This document shows positions 7,665 through 15,823 of a stretch of 64,000 nucleotides of DNA, in pieces; the first letter of the stretch is position 1; each line of letters opens with the position of its first letter. Made by a program: the position numbers and the translations under genes. Source of the stretch: Micrococcus sp. (GTDB lineage: Bacteria > Actinomycetota > Actinomycetes > Actinomycetales > Micrococcaceae); NCBI GenBank assembly GCA_029961105.1, contig JASBVO010000013.1, forward strand, positions 1-64,000. The letters are read 5' to 3'. The notes under the pieces were generated by a model, which did no database searches, had not been told where the DNA came from, and saw nothing but the letters and a program-made list of their open reading frames with translations.

Positions 7665-9188
7665 TCAGCGGGCCACGTGGGCCACGCGGGCCAGCAGGTC
7701 GTGCAGGGTGATGATGCCGGCCACCACGCCGTGGTGGGTGGCCATCAGGGCGGGTGCGGTGCGCAGGGCCTCACGGGCCTGGGCCAGGGTGGCGTGGACG
7801 TTGATCTTCGGCAGGGCCGGTCCGGCGTGGTCGAGGACCGTGTCCGAGGGCCGCGCGCGCCCGGAGGCCAGCAGGTCGGTCAGCGAGGCCACGTCCACCG
7901 CACCGAGGATCTCGCCCACGCGCAGGTCGTCCCGCGGGGCGCCGACCACCGGCAGGGCGTCCACGCCGAAGCGGTTCATGGTGGAGATCGCCTCCGCCAG
8001 GGTGGCGTCCTTCGGGGCGGTGACCACGTCCGGCAGGGAGCCGGGCAGCACCGAGGACTTCGCGGCCAGCAGGTCCTTGACGGTCCCCTCCCAGTCCCCG
8101 GCAGGTTCGGGGGCTGCAGCGCCCGGTGCGGCGGCAGCGGCGGCCTGGGCGCCGCCGTCGGGCACTCCCCCGGGCACCCCGCCAGCCGGCAGCACGGACT
8201 CGACGGGCACCGTGTCGAAGCCCATCTCGTCCATCCAGGCGGCGTTGAAGATCTTGCCGAGGTAGCCGCGCCCGGAGTCCGGCAGCAGGATGACCATGAC
8301 GTCGTCCTCGTCCAGGTCCTTCGCGGCCTGCAGCCCGGCCACGACGGCCATCCCGGAGGACCCGCCCACGAGCAGGCCCTCCTCGGCGGCCAGGCGGCGG
8401 GTCATCTCGAAGGAGGCGGCGTCGTCCACGGCGATCACCTCGTCCGGGATGGACGGGTCGTAGTTGCCGGGCATCATGTCCTCGCCGACGCCCTCCACGA
8501 AGTAGGGCCGGCCCGTGCCACCGGAGTAGATGGAGCCGTCCGGGTCCGCGACGACCACCTTCACGGGGCCCGACGCGCGGTCGGCCGAGACCTCCTTGAG
8601 GTACCGGCCGGTGCCGGTGACCGTCCCGCCGGTGCCGGCGCCGACGACGAAGTGGGTGATGCGCCCCGCGGTGTCCTGCCAGATCTCTGGGCCGGTGGTC
8701 TCGTAGTGGGACTGCGGGGCGGAGGGGTTGAAGAACTGGTTGGGCTGGTAGGCGCCCGGGATGTCCTGCTCGAGGCGGTTGGCCACGCCGTAGTAGGACT
8801 CCTGGGACTCCGGGGGCACGGAGGTCTTGGTGACGACCACCTCGGCCCCGTAGGCCCGCAGCACGTCCCGCTTCTCCTGGCCGACCTTGTCCGGGGTGAC
8901 GAAGACGGAGTGGTAGCCCTTGAGCTGGGCCACGAGCGCCAGCCCGACGCCGGTGTTGCCGGACGTCGGCTCCACCACGGTGCCGCCCTCGGCCAGCTTC
9001 CCCTCGGCCTCGGCGTTCTCGATCATCTTCAGCGCGATGCGGTCCTTCACCGATCCGCCCGGATTGAGGTACTCGGGCTTGACCAGGACGGTGGCCCTGA
9101 TGCCCTCCGTGACCTTGTTGAGCTTCACCAGCGGGGTGTTGCCGATGAGCCCGAGGACGTTCTCGGCGTAGTGCATCTCCTCTGTCAT
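7665..9188 (-). CDS. cbs: cystathionine beta-synthase
   Basis: A 507-residue PLP enzyme joining serine and homocysteine to cystathionine. Residues 1-320 are the fold-type II core with Lys48 in GGSVKDR, the phosphate loop TSGNTGVG and GGTGGTVTGTG. A low-complexity Gly/Pro/Ala linker (about 345-375) leads to two CBS domains (about 380-507), in other actinobacteria an adenosyl-ligand sensor. The ATG at 9188 is preferred over upstream codons because TAGCGT stands 7 nt before it, giving a leaderless mRNA. The next ATG (9176) has AGGAG directly against it, too close for use. metB follows as an operon partner. Confidence 0.93.
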   Translation of the reverse strand: MTEEMHYAENVLGLIGNTPLVKLNKVTEGIRATVLVKPEYLNPGGSVKDRIALKMIENAEAEGKLAEGGTVVEPTSGNTGVGLALVAQLKGYHSVFVTPDKVGQEKRDVLRAYGAEVVVTKTSVPPESQESYYGVANRLEQDIPGAYQPNQFFNPSAPQSHYETTGPEIWQDTAGRITHFVVGAGTGGTVTGTGRYLKEVSADRASGPVKVVVADPDGSIYSGGTGRPYFVEGVGEDMMPGNYDPSIPDEVIAVDDAASFEMTRRLAAEEGLLVGGSSGMAVVAGLQAAKDLDEDDVMVILLPDSGRGYLGKIFNAAWMDEMGFDTVPVESVLPAGGVPGGVPDGGAQAAAAAAPGAAAPEPAGDWEGTVKDLLAAKSSVLPGSLPDVVTAPKDATLAEAISTMNRFGVDALPVVGAPRDDLRVGEILGAVDVASLTDLLASGRARPSDTVLDHAGPALPKINVHATLAQAREALRTAPALMATHHGVVAGIITLHDLLARVAHVAR

Positions 9189-9195
9189 GGGCCCC

Positions 9196-9201
9196 ACGCT
9201 A
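9196..9201 (-). promoter_or_regulatory. -10 box of leaderless cbs
   Basis: TAGCGT on the minus strand, 7 nt before the cbs ATG, with no Shine-Dalgarno sequence between. Confidence 0.6.
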
Positions 9202-9270
9202 CCGCCGGGGCCGCGCGGGGCGGCAATAGCGTGAATCCGCGTGACCGGTGGCATGCGGGACAATGGCAGG

Positions 9271-10272
9271 ATGCACGTGACCACCCCGCCCGGCACCCTA
9301 CCGGTCCCGGACGCCGAGGCGGTCCTGGAACCGGGGGTGCCGGTGGACGTGCGCCTGACCCTCGGCGTGCTCCAGCGCGGCCACGCCGATCCCACCGTGC
9401 AGTCCCGCCCCGAGGGGGTCTGGCTGTGCTTCCGTCAGCCCGGCACCGGTGACCCCGTGACGCTGCTGGTGCGGCCGGCGCGCTCGCCGCTCGTGCCCGG
9501 CCGGGTCCCGGTACTGGCCTGGGGCCCGGGCGCGCAGGCGGCCGTGGCGTCGGCGCCGGCCCTGCTGGGGCTCGACGACGACTGGTCCGGTTTCGACGCG
9601 CTGCTCGCCTCCGCGTCCCCGGGACTGCCGCCGGCGGTGGTGCGGGCCCGGCGCGCGCACCCCGGGCTGCGGCTGCCCGCGACGGGCCGGGTGGTGGACC
9701 AGTTGCTGATGGTGGTGCTGGAGCAGAAGGTCACCCACGACCAGGCGCGCTCCGGATGGCGCTGGCTGGTGCGCGGCTACGGCGAGAAGCCCCCGGCCCC
9801 GGCGCCGGAGGGGATGCTGCTGGTGCCCACGCCGGAGGCGGTGCGCCGGGTGCCCAGCTGGGGCTGGCACGCCGGCTGGGTGCAACCGGCGCAGTCGCGG
9901 GCGATGGTCCGGGTGGCCGAGCGGGCTGCCGCGCTGGACCGGCTGGGGGCCGCGCAGCTGGGCGCCGAGCACGACCCGGCGTCGGTGGTGTCGCGGCTGT
10001 GCACGGTGCCCGGGATCGGGCCGTGGACGGCCGCCGAGACGGTCCAGCGCACCCACGGGGCCCCGGACACGGTGGCGGTGGGCGACTACCACCTGGCCCA
10101 CCACGTGGGCGAGGCCCTGACGGGGCGGCGCACGGACGATGCCGGGATGCTGCGGCTACTGGCCCCCTACGCGGGGCACCGGCAGCGCGTGGTCCGGCTG
10201 ATCGGCCTGGCCGGCTACCGGTTCAGCCGGTTCGGGCCGCGGCTGGCACCGGCGGACCACCGGCGCCGGTGA
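9271..10272 (+). CDS. DNA-3-methyladenine glycosylase, AlkA-like (HhH-GPD)
   Basis: A 333-residue base-excision repair glycosylase removing alkylated purines. The C-terminal half carries the helix-hairpin-helix LCTVPGIGPWTAAE (about residues 244-257) and the catalytic aspartate of the GPD loop in VAVGDYHL. The N-terminal half is a divergent AlkA-like sheet domain. The ATG at 9271 follows GACAAT by 6 nt, suggesting a leaderless start; an in-frame GTG at 9241 would add 10 residues. It is divergent from cbs and convergent with trxA, whose stop is 4 nt away. The exact lesion specificity cannot be read from sequence. Confidence 0.85.
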   Translation: MHVTTPPGTLPVPDAEAVLEPGVPVDVRLTLGVLQRGHADPTVQSRPEGVWLCFRQPGTGDPVTLLVRPARSPLVPGRVPVLAWGPGAQAAVASAPALLGLDDDWSGFDALLASASPGLPPAVVRARRAHPGLRLPATGRVVDQLLMVVLEQKVTHDQARSGWRWLVRGYGEKPPAPAPEGMLLVPTPEAVRRVPSWGWHAGWVQPAQSRAMVRVAERAAALDRLGAAQLGAEHDPASVVSRLCTVPGIGPWTAAETVQRTHGAPDTVAVGDYHLAHHVGEALTGRRTDDAGMLRLLAPYAGHRQRVVRLIGLAGYRFSRFGPRLAPADHRRR

Positions 10273-10275
10273 GCG

Positions 10276-10659
10276 CTACTGCTGCTGGCCCTGCTGCTGG
10301 CCCTGCTGCTCGGCGACCTGACGGTGCACCTCGTCCATGTCCAGGCCCTTGATGGCGGAGACGAGTTCCTCGAGCTGGGTGGCGTTGATGGCCCCGGGCT
10401 GGGCGTAGACCAGGACCTTGTCCCGGAACGCCATCAGGGTGGGGATCGAGGTGATGTTCGCGGCGGCGGCCAGGTTGCGCTCGGCCTCCGTGTCCACCTT
10501 GGCGAACACCACGTCCTCATGCCGTGCGGAGACCTGCTCGTAGACGGGCGCGAACTGCTTGCAGGGGCCGCACCAGTCAGCCCAGAAGTCCACCAGGACG
10601 ACGTCGTTCTCGGTGAGGGTCTTCTCGAAGTCGGCTTCGGTGATGTCGGTGGTTGCCAT
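10276..10659 (-). CDS. trxA: thioredoxin
   Basis: A 127-residue thioredoxin with the active site Cys30-Gly-Pro-Cys33 inside FWADWCGPCK and the cis-proline of SIPT. It reduces disulfides in the cytoplasm with electrons from thioredoxin reductase. The C-terminus carries a Gln/Gly extension (QQGQQQGQQQ) beyond the usual 108-residue fold. TAGGGT lies 6 nt before the ATG, and those 6 nt are GGAGGG, so the transcript is probably leaderless. Confidence 0.95.
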   Translation of the reverse strand: MATTDITEADFEKTLTENDVVLVDFWADWCGPCKQFAPVYEQVSARHEDVVFAKVDTEAERNLAAAANITSIPTLMAFRDKVLVYAQPGAINATQLEELVSAIKGLDMDEVHRQVAEQQGQQQGQQQ

Positions 10660-10665
10660 CCCTCC

Positions 10666-10671
10666 ACCCTA
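10666..10671 (-). promoter_or_regulatory. -10 box of leaderless trxA
   Basis: TAGGGT on the minus strand, 6 nt before the trxA ATG. Confidence 0.6.
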
Positions 10672-10831
10672 GCCGCGCGGCCGCCGGACGGGTCAGCGGT
10701 ATCCACAGGTTGCCAGTGAACGCACAGGAGGCACCGGCGCGCGGTCCGGCGCCGAACTCCACAGTTCCCCAGTCTCCGCCGGTCCCCCACGGTCGGCCGG
10801 AGCGGCCGGGCGGGCGGCGGGCACTCGTTCC

Positions 10832-10837
10832 TAGCGT
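10832..10837 (+). promoter_or_regulatory. candidate -10 box
   Basis: TAGCGT, which would start a leader of about 45 nt carrying the AGGAGG site of the gene at 10889. No clear -35 is present. Confidence 0.4.
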
Positions 10838-10888
10838 GTCAGTCACCGGCCCCGGCGCTCGGGGCCACGAACCCTTCAGGAGGACACG

Positions 10889-11356
10889 ATGACGACGACA
10901 CCGCAGACACCGGAGGCACCGAGGACACCGGCCGGGGAGAAGCGCGGCCCCGACGGTCCCGGACCGCTGTTGCCCGGACGCCGCTCGACGGTGATGGTGG
11001 TGGTGGAGCGGCCGGACCCGGAACAGGCGCTGCAGGAGTCGATGGACTGGGTCCAGGCCTTTGAACGCGACTGCGGGCTGGTGCTGGACCCGCAGGCCAC
11101 GGAACTCTACGGCGTGGCGAAGGCGTCCGACCTCAAGGAGAACCTCCGGCCTCCCCGCGACGGCTCGGTGGCCGAGTACCTGGACTTCATCTGCGTGGAC
11201 GGCGCCTGGCTGCATCCCGGGGACTGCCCGGTGGCTCCGCCGGACTCCAACGGCGCCCCGGCCTGGGCATGGGCGTACTACCAGGCCGTGATGGGCGCCC
11301 CGGACCAGGCCTTCTGCACGATCTGGGACGTGATGCCCCTGCCCGTGGCGGCGTGA
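10889..11356 (+). CDS. hypothetical cytoplasmic protein
   Basis: A 155-residue protein of unknown family with a strong AGGAGGAC site before the ATG. Residues 1-35 are Pro/Thr-rich and probably disordered. The rest is acidic and Trp/Cys-containing, with no signal peptide, membrane segment or recognised motif. It is monocistronic between trxA (divergent) and an exported protein gene. Confidence 0.65.
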   Translation: MTTTPQTPEAPRTPAGEKRGPDGPGPLLPGRRSTVMVVVERPDPEQALQESMDWVQAFERDCGLVLDPQATELYGVAKASDLKENLRPPRDGSVAEYLDFICVDGAWLHPGDCPVAPPDSNGAPAWAWAYYQAVMGAPDQAFCTIWDVMPLPVAA

Positions 11357-11508
11357 GGCTCCCTCCACCCGCCGCACCCGGTGGCGCGCACGCACGGCGG
11401 CGCCCGGGGGATGTCAGTACCGGGCGGGGGCGGCCGAGGGCGCCCGGGGCCCGGTTGACGGTGATCGGGCCCCGTCGGCAGACCCGTGCCGCACGAGCGG
11501 GGCGCGAG

Positions 11509-11514
11509 TATAGT
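11509..11514 (+). promoter_or_regulatory. candidate -10 box
   Basis: TATAGT, about 40 nt before the start of the exported-protein gene at 11556. The leader contains a strong GGAGGTGA site. Confidence 0.5.
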
Positions 11515-11555
11515 CCCAGCCATCCTGGCGTCCATCACAACGGAGGTGACTGACC

Positions 11556-12128
11556 ATGGGCTCCCTGGACTCCTGGCCGTCCCGCGTCCTGGCGGGTACG
11601 ACGGCAGCCGTGATGCTGGGCGCAGCCCTGGCTGGCCCCCTGGCCGCCGCACCTCCAGCCACGGCGTCGGTGCCCCGCGCTGCGCCGTCGGCGGGCGCGC
11701 CGCACCAGACGCCGGCCGCCATCCCCGTGACGGGGACGATCGACGTCCAGGTGGACCTCGGCAGCATCTCGGCGACGCCGGCGGCCGGGGGCACACGGTG
11801 TGTGCTGACCGCTGACGTGACCCTGCAATTCTCCGGCACGGTGGAGGGAACGGCCGTCGGTGAGACCGTGGCCCGGGTCAACGCGCCCTGCTCCGAGGTG
11901 ACGACGATGCCCCCGGGCACCTTTGCCGACACCTTCCGGTTCTCCGGGGACTTCGAGGGCGACGTGGCCGGAACGCCCACCACGGCCGAGGTGGAGTACG
12001 CCGGCGTCACGCGCGCCGGTGGAGCCGTCTCGGCCGTCCTGCATCTGGACGGTGACTCGACCGTACGGGCCACGGTGCGGGCCCAGGCCGGAGGCAGCGG
12101 CACCTACCGCGGGATCGCAGTGCTGTAG
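11556..12128 (+). CDS. exported protein of unknown function
   Basis: A 190-residue protein with a Sec-type signal peptide: charged start, hydrophobic stretch about residues 12-32 and a likely cut after an Ala-x-Ala near residues 36-38. The mature part has alternating hydrophobic/Thr-Val segments predicting a beta-rich fold and two cysteines (about residues 82 and 111) that could form a disulfide. The start has a near-perfect GGAGGTGA site. It is convergent with rtcB. No domain is recognised. Confidence 0.65.
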   Translation: MGSLDSWPSRVLAGTTAAVMLGAALAGPLAAAPPATASVPRAAPSAGAPHQTPAAIPVTGTIDVQVDLGSISATPAAGGTRCVLTADVTLQFSGTVEGTAVGETVARVNAPCSEVTTMPPGTFADTFRFSGDFEGDVAGTPTTAEVEYAGVTRAGGAVSAVLHLDGDSTVRATVRAQAGGSGTYRGIAVL

Positions 12129-12167
12129 GCGGACCGGCCTGCAGGAGGACCGGGCGGCCGCACACGC

Positions 12168-13343
12168 TCAGTCGCCCTTGACGTTGACGATCTGGCGCAG
12201 GGTGTGCCGGACGGACACCAGGTCCGCGGAGTCCGCCATGACCTGGTCGATCGGCTTGTAGGCCGCCGGGATCTCGTCCAGGAACGCCTCCGTGTCCCGG
12301 TACTCGATGCCGGCCATGGCCTCGCGCAGCTGCGCGAGGGTGAAGGTCCGGCGAGCCTTCTTGCGGGAGTACGTCCGCCCGGCGCCGTGCGGGGAGGAGT
12401 TGAGCGAGAGCGCGTTGCCCTTGCCGGTCACGACGTAGGAGGCGGTGCCCATGGACCCGGGGATCAGCCCCGGTTCCCCCGCCGTGGCCCGGATCGCCCC
12501 CTTGCGGGAGACCCACACCTGCCGGCCGAAGTGGTACTCGGACTCGGTGAAGTTGTGGTGGCAGTTGATCCGTTCCTGCTCCTGAACCTCGGTGCCCGCC
12601 CACTCCGAGACCTGGCGCAGGACGCGGTCCATCATCTCCTCGCGATTGAGCAGGGCGAAGTGCTGGGCCCAGCGCAGCTCGCGGATGTACCGGTCGAACT
12701 CCTCGGTGCCCTCCTCGAGGTAGGCCAGGTCCGGGTGCGGCAGGCTGGCCCCGGACCGGCGGGCCTGGGCCGCCGCCACCTGGATGTGGTGCTGGGCGAT
12801 CCTGTTGCCGACCCCGCGGGAACCGGAGTGCAGGAACGTCCAGACCCGGTCCTGCTCGTCCAGGGAGACCTCGATGAAGTGGTTGCCCGAGCCCAGGGAG
12901 CCCAGCTGGAGGTCCCAATTGGCGGCATAGGTGGCCGGGTCGAAGCCGGCCGCCACGGCGCGGTCGACCAGCTCGTCCAGGCGCGGGGCCGCCGTCGGGC
13001 TGATCTTCTTGTTGTAGTGCCCGGCGCTCAGCGGAATGGCCCGCTCGATGGCCCGCCGCACCGCGGCGCGGTCCTTCGGCAGGTCGGCGGCGGAGAACTG
13101 GGTGCGCACGGCGATCATGCCGCAGCCGATGTCCACGCCCACCGCGGCCGGGATGATGGTCCCGAGCGTGGGGATCACCGAGCCCACCGTGGCGCCCTTA
13201 CCCAGGTGGGCGTCCGGCATCAGCGCCACGTGGGGGTGGATGAACGGCAGCCGGGCGGTGTCGATGGCCTGCTCACGGGTCTGCTCGTCCAGCAGGGAGG
13301 CCCAGCTGATGAGCCGGTCGGTGATGTGCTCCATGGTCACCAT
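12168..13343 (-). CDS. rtcB: RtcB-family RNA ligase
   Basis: About 391 residues. RtcB joins RNA 2',3'-cyclic phosphate (or 3'-phosphate) to 5'-OH ends using GTP and Mn. Visible: MPDAHLGKG with metal-binding Asp/His, VDIGCGM with the metal-binding Cys, the NHFIE-type motif (SGNHFIE), CHHNF, and the C-terminal PHGAGR segment containing the guanylylated His. The ATG at 13343 has AGAGGG 4 nt before it; an ATG at 13334 is also possible. It stands alone, with no archease or RtcA neighbour, as is common in actinobacteria, where repair after RNase-toxin cleavage is a plausible role. Confidence 0.92.
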   Translation of the reverse strand: MVTMEHITDRLISWASLLDEQTREQAIDTARLPFIHPHVALMPDAHLGKGATVGSVIPTLGTIIPAAVGVDIGCGMIAVRTQFSAADLPKDRAAVRRAIERAIPLSAGHYNKKISPTAAPRLDELVDRAVAAGFDPATYAANWDLQLGSLGSGNHFIEVSLDEQDRVWTFLHSGSRGVGNRIAQHHIQVAAAQARRSGASLPHPDLAYLEEGTEEFDRYIRELRWAQHFALLNREEMMDRVLRQVSEWAGTEVQEQERINCHHNFTESEYHFGRQVWVSRKGAIRATAGEPGLIPGSMGTASYVVTGKGNALSLNSSPHGAGRTYSRKKARRTFTLAQLREAMAGIEYRDTEAFLDEIPAAYKPIDQVMADSADLVSVRHTLRQIVNVKGD

Positions 13344-13403
13344 GGTGCCCTCTGCCCCACTCAGACGTAACAATGCATGTCAGAGACCTTTTCTGTCTGA
13401 TGC

Positions 13404-13412
13404 TGCTAATCT
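13404..13412 (+). promoter_or_regulatory. candidate extended -10 promoter
   Basis: TGC-TAATCT matches an extended -10 element. It points rightward into a region with no ORF that ends in a strong hairpin (13489-13530), so it may drive a small RNA. Confidence 0.4.
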
Positions 13413-13540
13413 CACAGTGTCCTCCAGGCGTCGTTCGCCCTTTCACCGCCTGCTGGCGCCGCCGCGATAGCTCTTCAGTGTCGCGGCGCGACCGCCCCTG
13501 CGGAATGCCGTTTTCGCGCAGGGGCGGTCGTCTGCTTTAA
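13413..13540 (+). ncRNA. possible small RNA between rtcB and the IS element
   Basis: This 288-nt gap (13374-13661) has no credible ORF. It holds an extended -10 box at 13404-13412 and, about 80 nt downstream, a perfect 14-bp hairpin (13489-13502 with 13517-13530) followed by TCTGCTTT. Together they could define a transcript of about 120 nt. No known RNA family was recognised, and the same hairpin might simply belong to leftward read-through from tRNA-Tyr. Confidence 0.3.
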
Positions 13541-13585
13541 CCGACACCCCGCTCCTCAGCCCGGGGCTGACGCCGCGCACCACGC

Positions 13586-13629
13586 AAAAGGCCCGTCACA
13601 ACTTCTGCTGAAGTTCTGACGGGCCTTTT
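13586..13629. terminator. strong bidirectional terminator
   Basis: AAAAGGCCCGTCA (13586-13598) pairs exactly with TGACGGGCCTTTT (13617-13629), with a second 6-bp stem above a 1-nt internal mismatch. It has a T-run on both strands. Before the IS insertion it would have stood about 16 nt beyond the 3' end of tRNA-Tyr and was probably that gene's terminator. Confidence 0.85.
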
Positions 13630-13645
13630 CTTCCGGTCTCCCGGA

Positions 13646-13661
13646 CTAGTGGCAGATGAGG
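13646..13661 (+). repeat. target-site duplication, left copy
   Basis: A 16-bp sequence identical to 15086-15101. It is a duplicate of the last 12 nt of tRNA-Tyr plus 4 nt of trailer, generated by the IS insertion. Confidence 0.85.
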
Positions 13662-13787
13662 TGTCTGGTCTCAAAACATGGTTGACGGTTGGTGGGGCTG
13701 GTGATGGTTGACAGGTGTCTCGGGACATTGCTGTCGGTTCCGGGTCGGTGATGGTGGACAGGTGTCTCGGGACATCGTTGTCACCGG

Positions 13788-14999
13788 GTGGGCATCATCC
13801 CGGGCATGGGATCGAAGAACCGCAATCTGGTGATCGTGCGCTCGGTACTGGACCAGCGCCTGACGGTGGGGCAGGCGGCCCGGAAGTACGGTCTGTCGCG
13901 CCAGTGGATCTACGAGCTGATCCGCCGCTACCAGGCCGCCGGCCCGCCGGGACTCGAGCCCGGTTCGCGCGCCCCGCACCGGAACCCGCAGACCACCCCG
14001 GCCCCGGTACGGGCCCGGATCCTGGCCCTGCGCGCCGAGCTCGCCGGCCAGGGGGCGGACAACGGCGCCGAGACCATCGCCTGGCATCTGCGCGCCGAAG
14101 GCCTTACCGCCCCGTCCCGGGCCACGATCCACCGGATCCTGGCCGCGGCCGGACTGGTGCCGGCCCAGCCCCAGAAGCGTCCCCGCTCGGCCTGGCACCG
14201 GTTCGAGGCCGAACTGCCCAATGGCTGCTGGCAGGCGGACATCACCCACTGGTACCTGGCCGATGCCACCCGGGTCGAGATCCTGGACTTCCTCGATGAC
14301 CACTCCCGGTTCCTGCTGCACCTGCAGGCCCGGACCGCGTTCACCGGCGCCGACGTGGTCGGGGCCATGACGGGCCTGATCAGCACGTACGGGGCTCCGG
14401 CGGCGACCCTGACCGACAACGGGCTGGTCTTCACCGCCCGGCTGGCCGGACGCCGGGGGGCCCGCAACGGCTTCGAGACCCTGTTGGCCGCCGAGGGGAT
14501 CTCCCAGAAGAACGGGGCCCCGAACCACCCCCAGACCCAGGGCAAGATCGAACGGTTCCACCAGACGCTCAAGCACTGGCTCAGCGCCCGCCCCCGGCCC
14601 GCCGACCTGCCGGCACTGCAGGGACTGCTCGACGACTTCCGGCGCTGGCACAACACCGCCCGGCCCCACCGGGCCATCGGCCGCCGCACCCCCGAACAGG
14701 CCTACACCGCCCTGCCCAAGGCCAGCGCCGGCACGACCGGCACCCCGGAGCACCGCGTGCGCACCGACACCGTGGACCGCGACGGCAAGATCAGCCTGCG
14801 CTACGCCGGCCGCATGCGCCATCTGGGCATCGGCCGGGCCTGGGCCGGGTGCCCGGTCCTGCTGCTCATCCAGGACCGTCAAGTCACCACCACGGACGCG
14901 GCCACCGGAGAGATCATCGCCGAGCACACCATCGACCCGGCCCGCGACTACCAGCCCCAACCGCCCCGCGTTCAGCCCGGCACCGACCCCCGGACATGA
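13788..14999 (+). CDS. IS481-family transposase (DDE)
   Basis: A 403-residue transposase counted from the GTG at 13788 (an ATG at 13806 is equally possible; neither has a clear ribosome site). An N-terminal helix-turn-helix (about residues 25-55, LTVGQAARKYGLSRQWIYEL) is followed by a retroviral-type integrase core with Asp151 in WQADITHW, Asp210 in TDNG and Glu255 in GKIERFHQ, the DDE catalytic triad. The C-terminal part (RRWHNTARPHRAIGRRTP) is typical of IS481 members. Length is within the family range and no frameshift is seen. Confidence 0.93.
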   Translation: MGIIPGMGSKNRNLVIVRSVLDQRLTVGQAARKYGLSRQWIYELIRRYQAAGPPGLEPGSRAPHRNPQTTPAPVRARILALRAELAGQGADNGAETIAWHLRAEGLTAPSRATIHRILAAAGLVPAQPQKRPRSAWHRFEAELPNGCWQADITHWYLADATRVEILDFLDDHSRFLLHLQARTAFTGADVVGAMTGLISTYGAPAATLTDNGLVFTARLAGRRGARNGFETLLAAEGISQKNGAPNHPQTQGKIERFHQTLKHWLSARPRPADLPALQGLLDDFRRWHNTARPHRAIGRRTPEQAYTALPKASAGTTGTPEHRVRTDTVDRDGKISLRYAGRMRHLGIGRAWAGCPVLLLIQDRQVTTTDAATGEIIAEHTIDPARDYQPQPPRVQPGTDPRT

Positions 15000-15002
15000 C
15001 AG

Positions 15003-15034
15003 AAGGCCCCGGACCATTCCTGGTCCGGGGCCTT
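15003..15034 (+). terminator. transposase terminator
   Basis: A perfect 14-bp stem (15003-15016 with 15021-15034) around a TTCC loop, 3 nt after the transposase stop. It ends in CCTTCC rather than a long T-run. Confidence 0.75.
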
Positions 15035-15085
15035 CCCGACAACGATGTACTGAGACATCTGTCAACGATGTCGCGAGACATCACA

Positions 15086-15101
15086 CTAGTGGCAGATGAG
15101 G
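15086..15101 (+). repeat. target-site duplication, right copy
   Basis: Identical to 13646-13661. The first 4 nt are the tRNA-Tyr trailer and the other 12 are the 3' end of the tRNA gene itself. Confidence 0.85.
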
Positions 15102-15171
15102 GATTCGAACCCCCGTAGGCAATGCCAGCTGATTTACAGTCAGCCCCCTTTGGCCGCTCGGGTAATCTGCC
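15090..15171 (-). tRNA. tRNA-Tyr(GTA)
   Basis: An 82-nt tRNA with a long variable arm on the minus strand. Acceptor GGCAGAT pairs with ATCTGCC, anticodon stem-loop GCTGA-CTGTAAA-TCAGC with anticodon GTA (complement of 15135-15137), T-arm with TTCGAAT, discriminator A. CCA is not encoded. The gene is complete because the IS insertion duplicated its 3' end, but the original trailer and terminator now lie 1.4 kb away beyond the IS. Confidence 0.95.
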
Positions 15172-15303
15172 GTGCGCCCCACCCGGACGTGTCCGTGTAG
15201 CAAGCGAGTACTCACTTTACCGGAGGCCTGCCCTGAATCTGAAATCCGCGCCGGGTAGGCTGGCCGGGACACGGAAAACCGCCCCCACCACGGAAGAGGA
15301 GAC

Positions 15304-15792
15304 ATGGCCAGCGATTCGACGTTCGACGTGGTCAGCAAGGTCGACAAGCAGGAGGTCAGCAACGCGCTGAACCAGGCCCAGAAGGAGATCGCCCAGCGGT
15401 ATGACTTCAAGGGCGTCGGCGCCGAGATCGACTTCAGCGGCGAGACCATCCTGATGAAGGCGAACTCCGAGGAGCGCGTCAAGGCGGTGCTGGACGTGTT
15501 CCAGTCCAAGCTCGTCAAGCGCAACATCTCCCTGAAGTCCCTGGACGCCGGCGAGCCCTACGCCTCCGGCAAGGAGTACCGCCTGGAGGCCTCCATCAAG
15601 GAGGGCATCGACCAGCCCACCGCGAAGAAGATCACCAAGCTGATCCGGGACGAGGGGCCCAAGTCCGTCAAGGCCACCATCCAGGGCGACGAGCTGCGGG
15701 TGTCCTCCAAGTCGCGCGACGACCTGCAGGACACCATCGCCCTGCTCAAGGGCTTCGAGGACGCCGACCTGCAGTTCATCAACTTCCGCTGA
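15304..15792 (+). CDS. yajQ: YajQ-family nucleotide/RNA-binding protein
   Basis: A 162-residue protein matching the family over its full length: [17 protein letters not shown] near the start, RYDFKG, the central [13 protein letters not shown], and the C-terminal [16 protein letters not shown]. The fold is two linked ferredoxin-like domains. Family members bind nucleic acid or nucleotides, and a Xanthomonas relative binds cyclic di-GMP, but the role in actinobacteria is not established. The start has GAGGAG 3 nt upstream. Confidence 0.93.
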   Translation: MASDSTFDVVSKVDKQEVSNALNQAQKEIAQRYDFKGVGAEIDFSGETILMKANSEERVKAVLDVFQSKLVKRNISLKSLDAGEPYASGKEYRLEASIKEGIDQPTAKKITKLIRDEGPKSVKATIQGDELRVSSKSRDDLQDTIALLKGFEDADLQFINFR

Positions 15793-15823
15793 CCCGTCCG
15801 CTGACCGCACTGGAGGCACCGCC

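Larger units (their letters stand above)
13662..15085 (+). mobile_element. IS481-family insertion sequence, 1424 bp
   Basis: The element starts TGTCTGGTCTC and ends GAGACATCACA. The outer 25 bp of the two ends match at 18 positions as inverted repeats, and the element is bounded by a 16-bp direct repeat. It contains one transposase gene and a terminator. Both ends carry extra inner copies of a palindromic 12-mer related to TGTCTCGGGACA (13716-13727, 13763-13774, 15046-15057, 15069-15080), likely transposase binding sites. All parts are intact, so it may be active. Confidence 0.9.

Noticed and set aside
10300..10320. Short Gln/Gly-coding repeat at the trxA 3' end as a mobile or regulatory repeat
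   Set aside because: It is a simple in-frame low-complexity tail and part of the coding sequence.
13645..15101. The repeat flanking the IS as attL/attR of a tRNA-integrating island
   Set aside because: The repeat abuts matching inverted repeats of an IS and the interval holds only a DDE transposase, no tyrosine integrase, so a target-site duplication explains it better.
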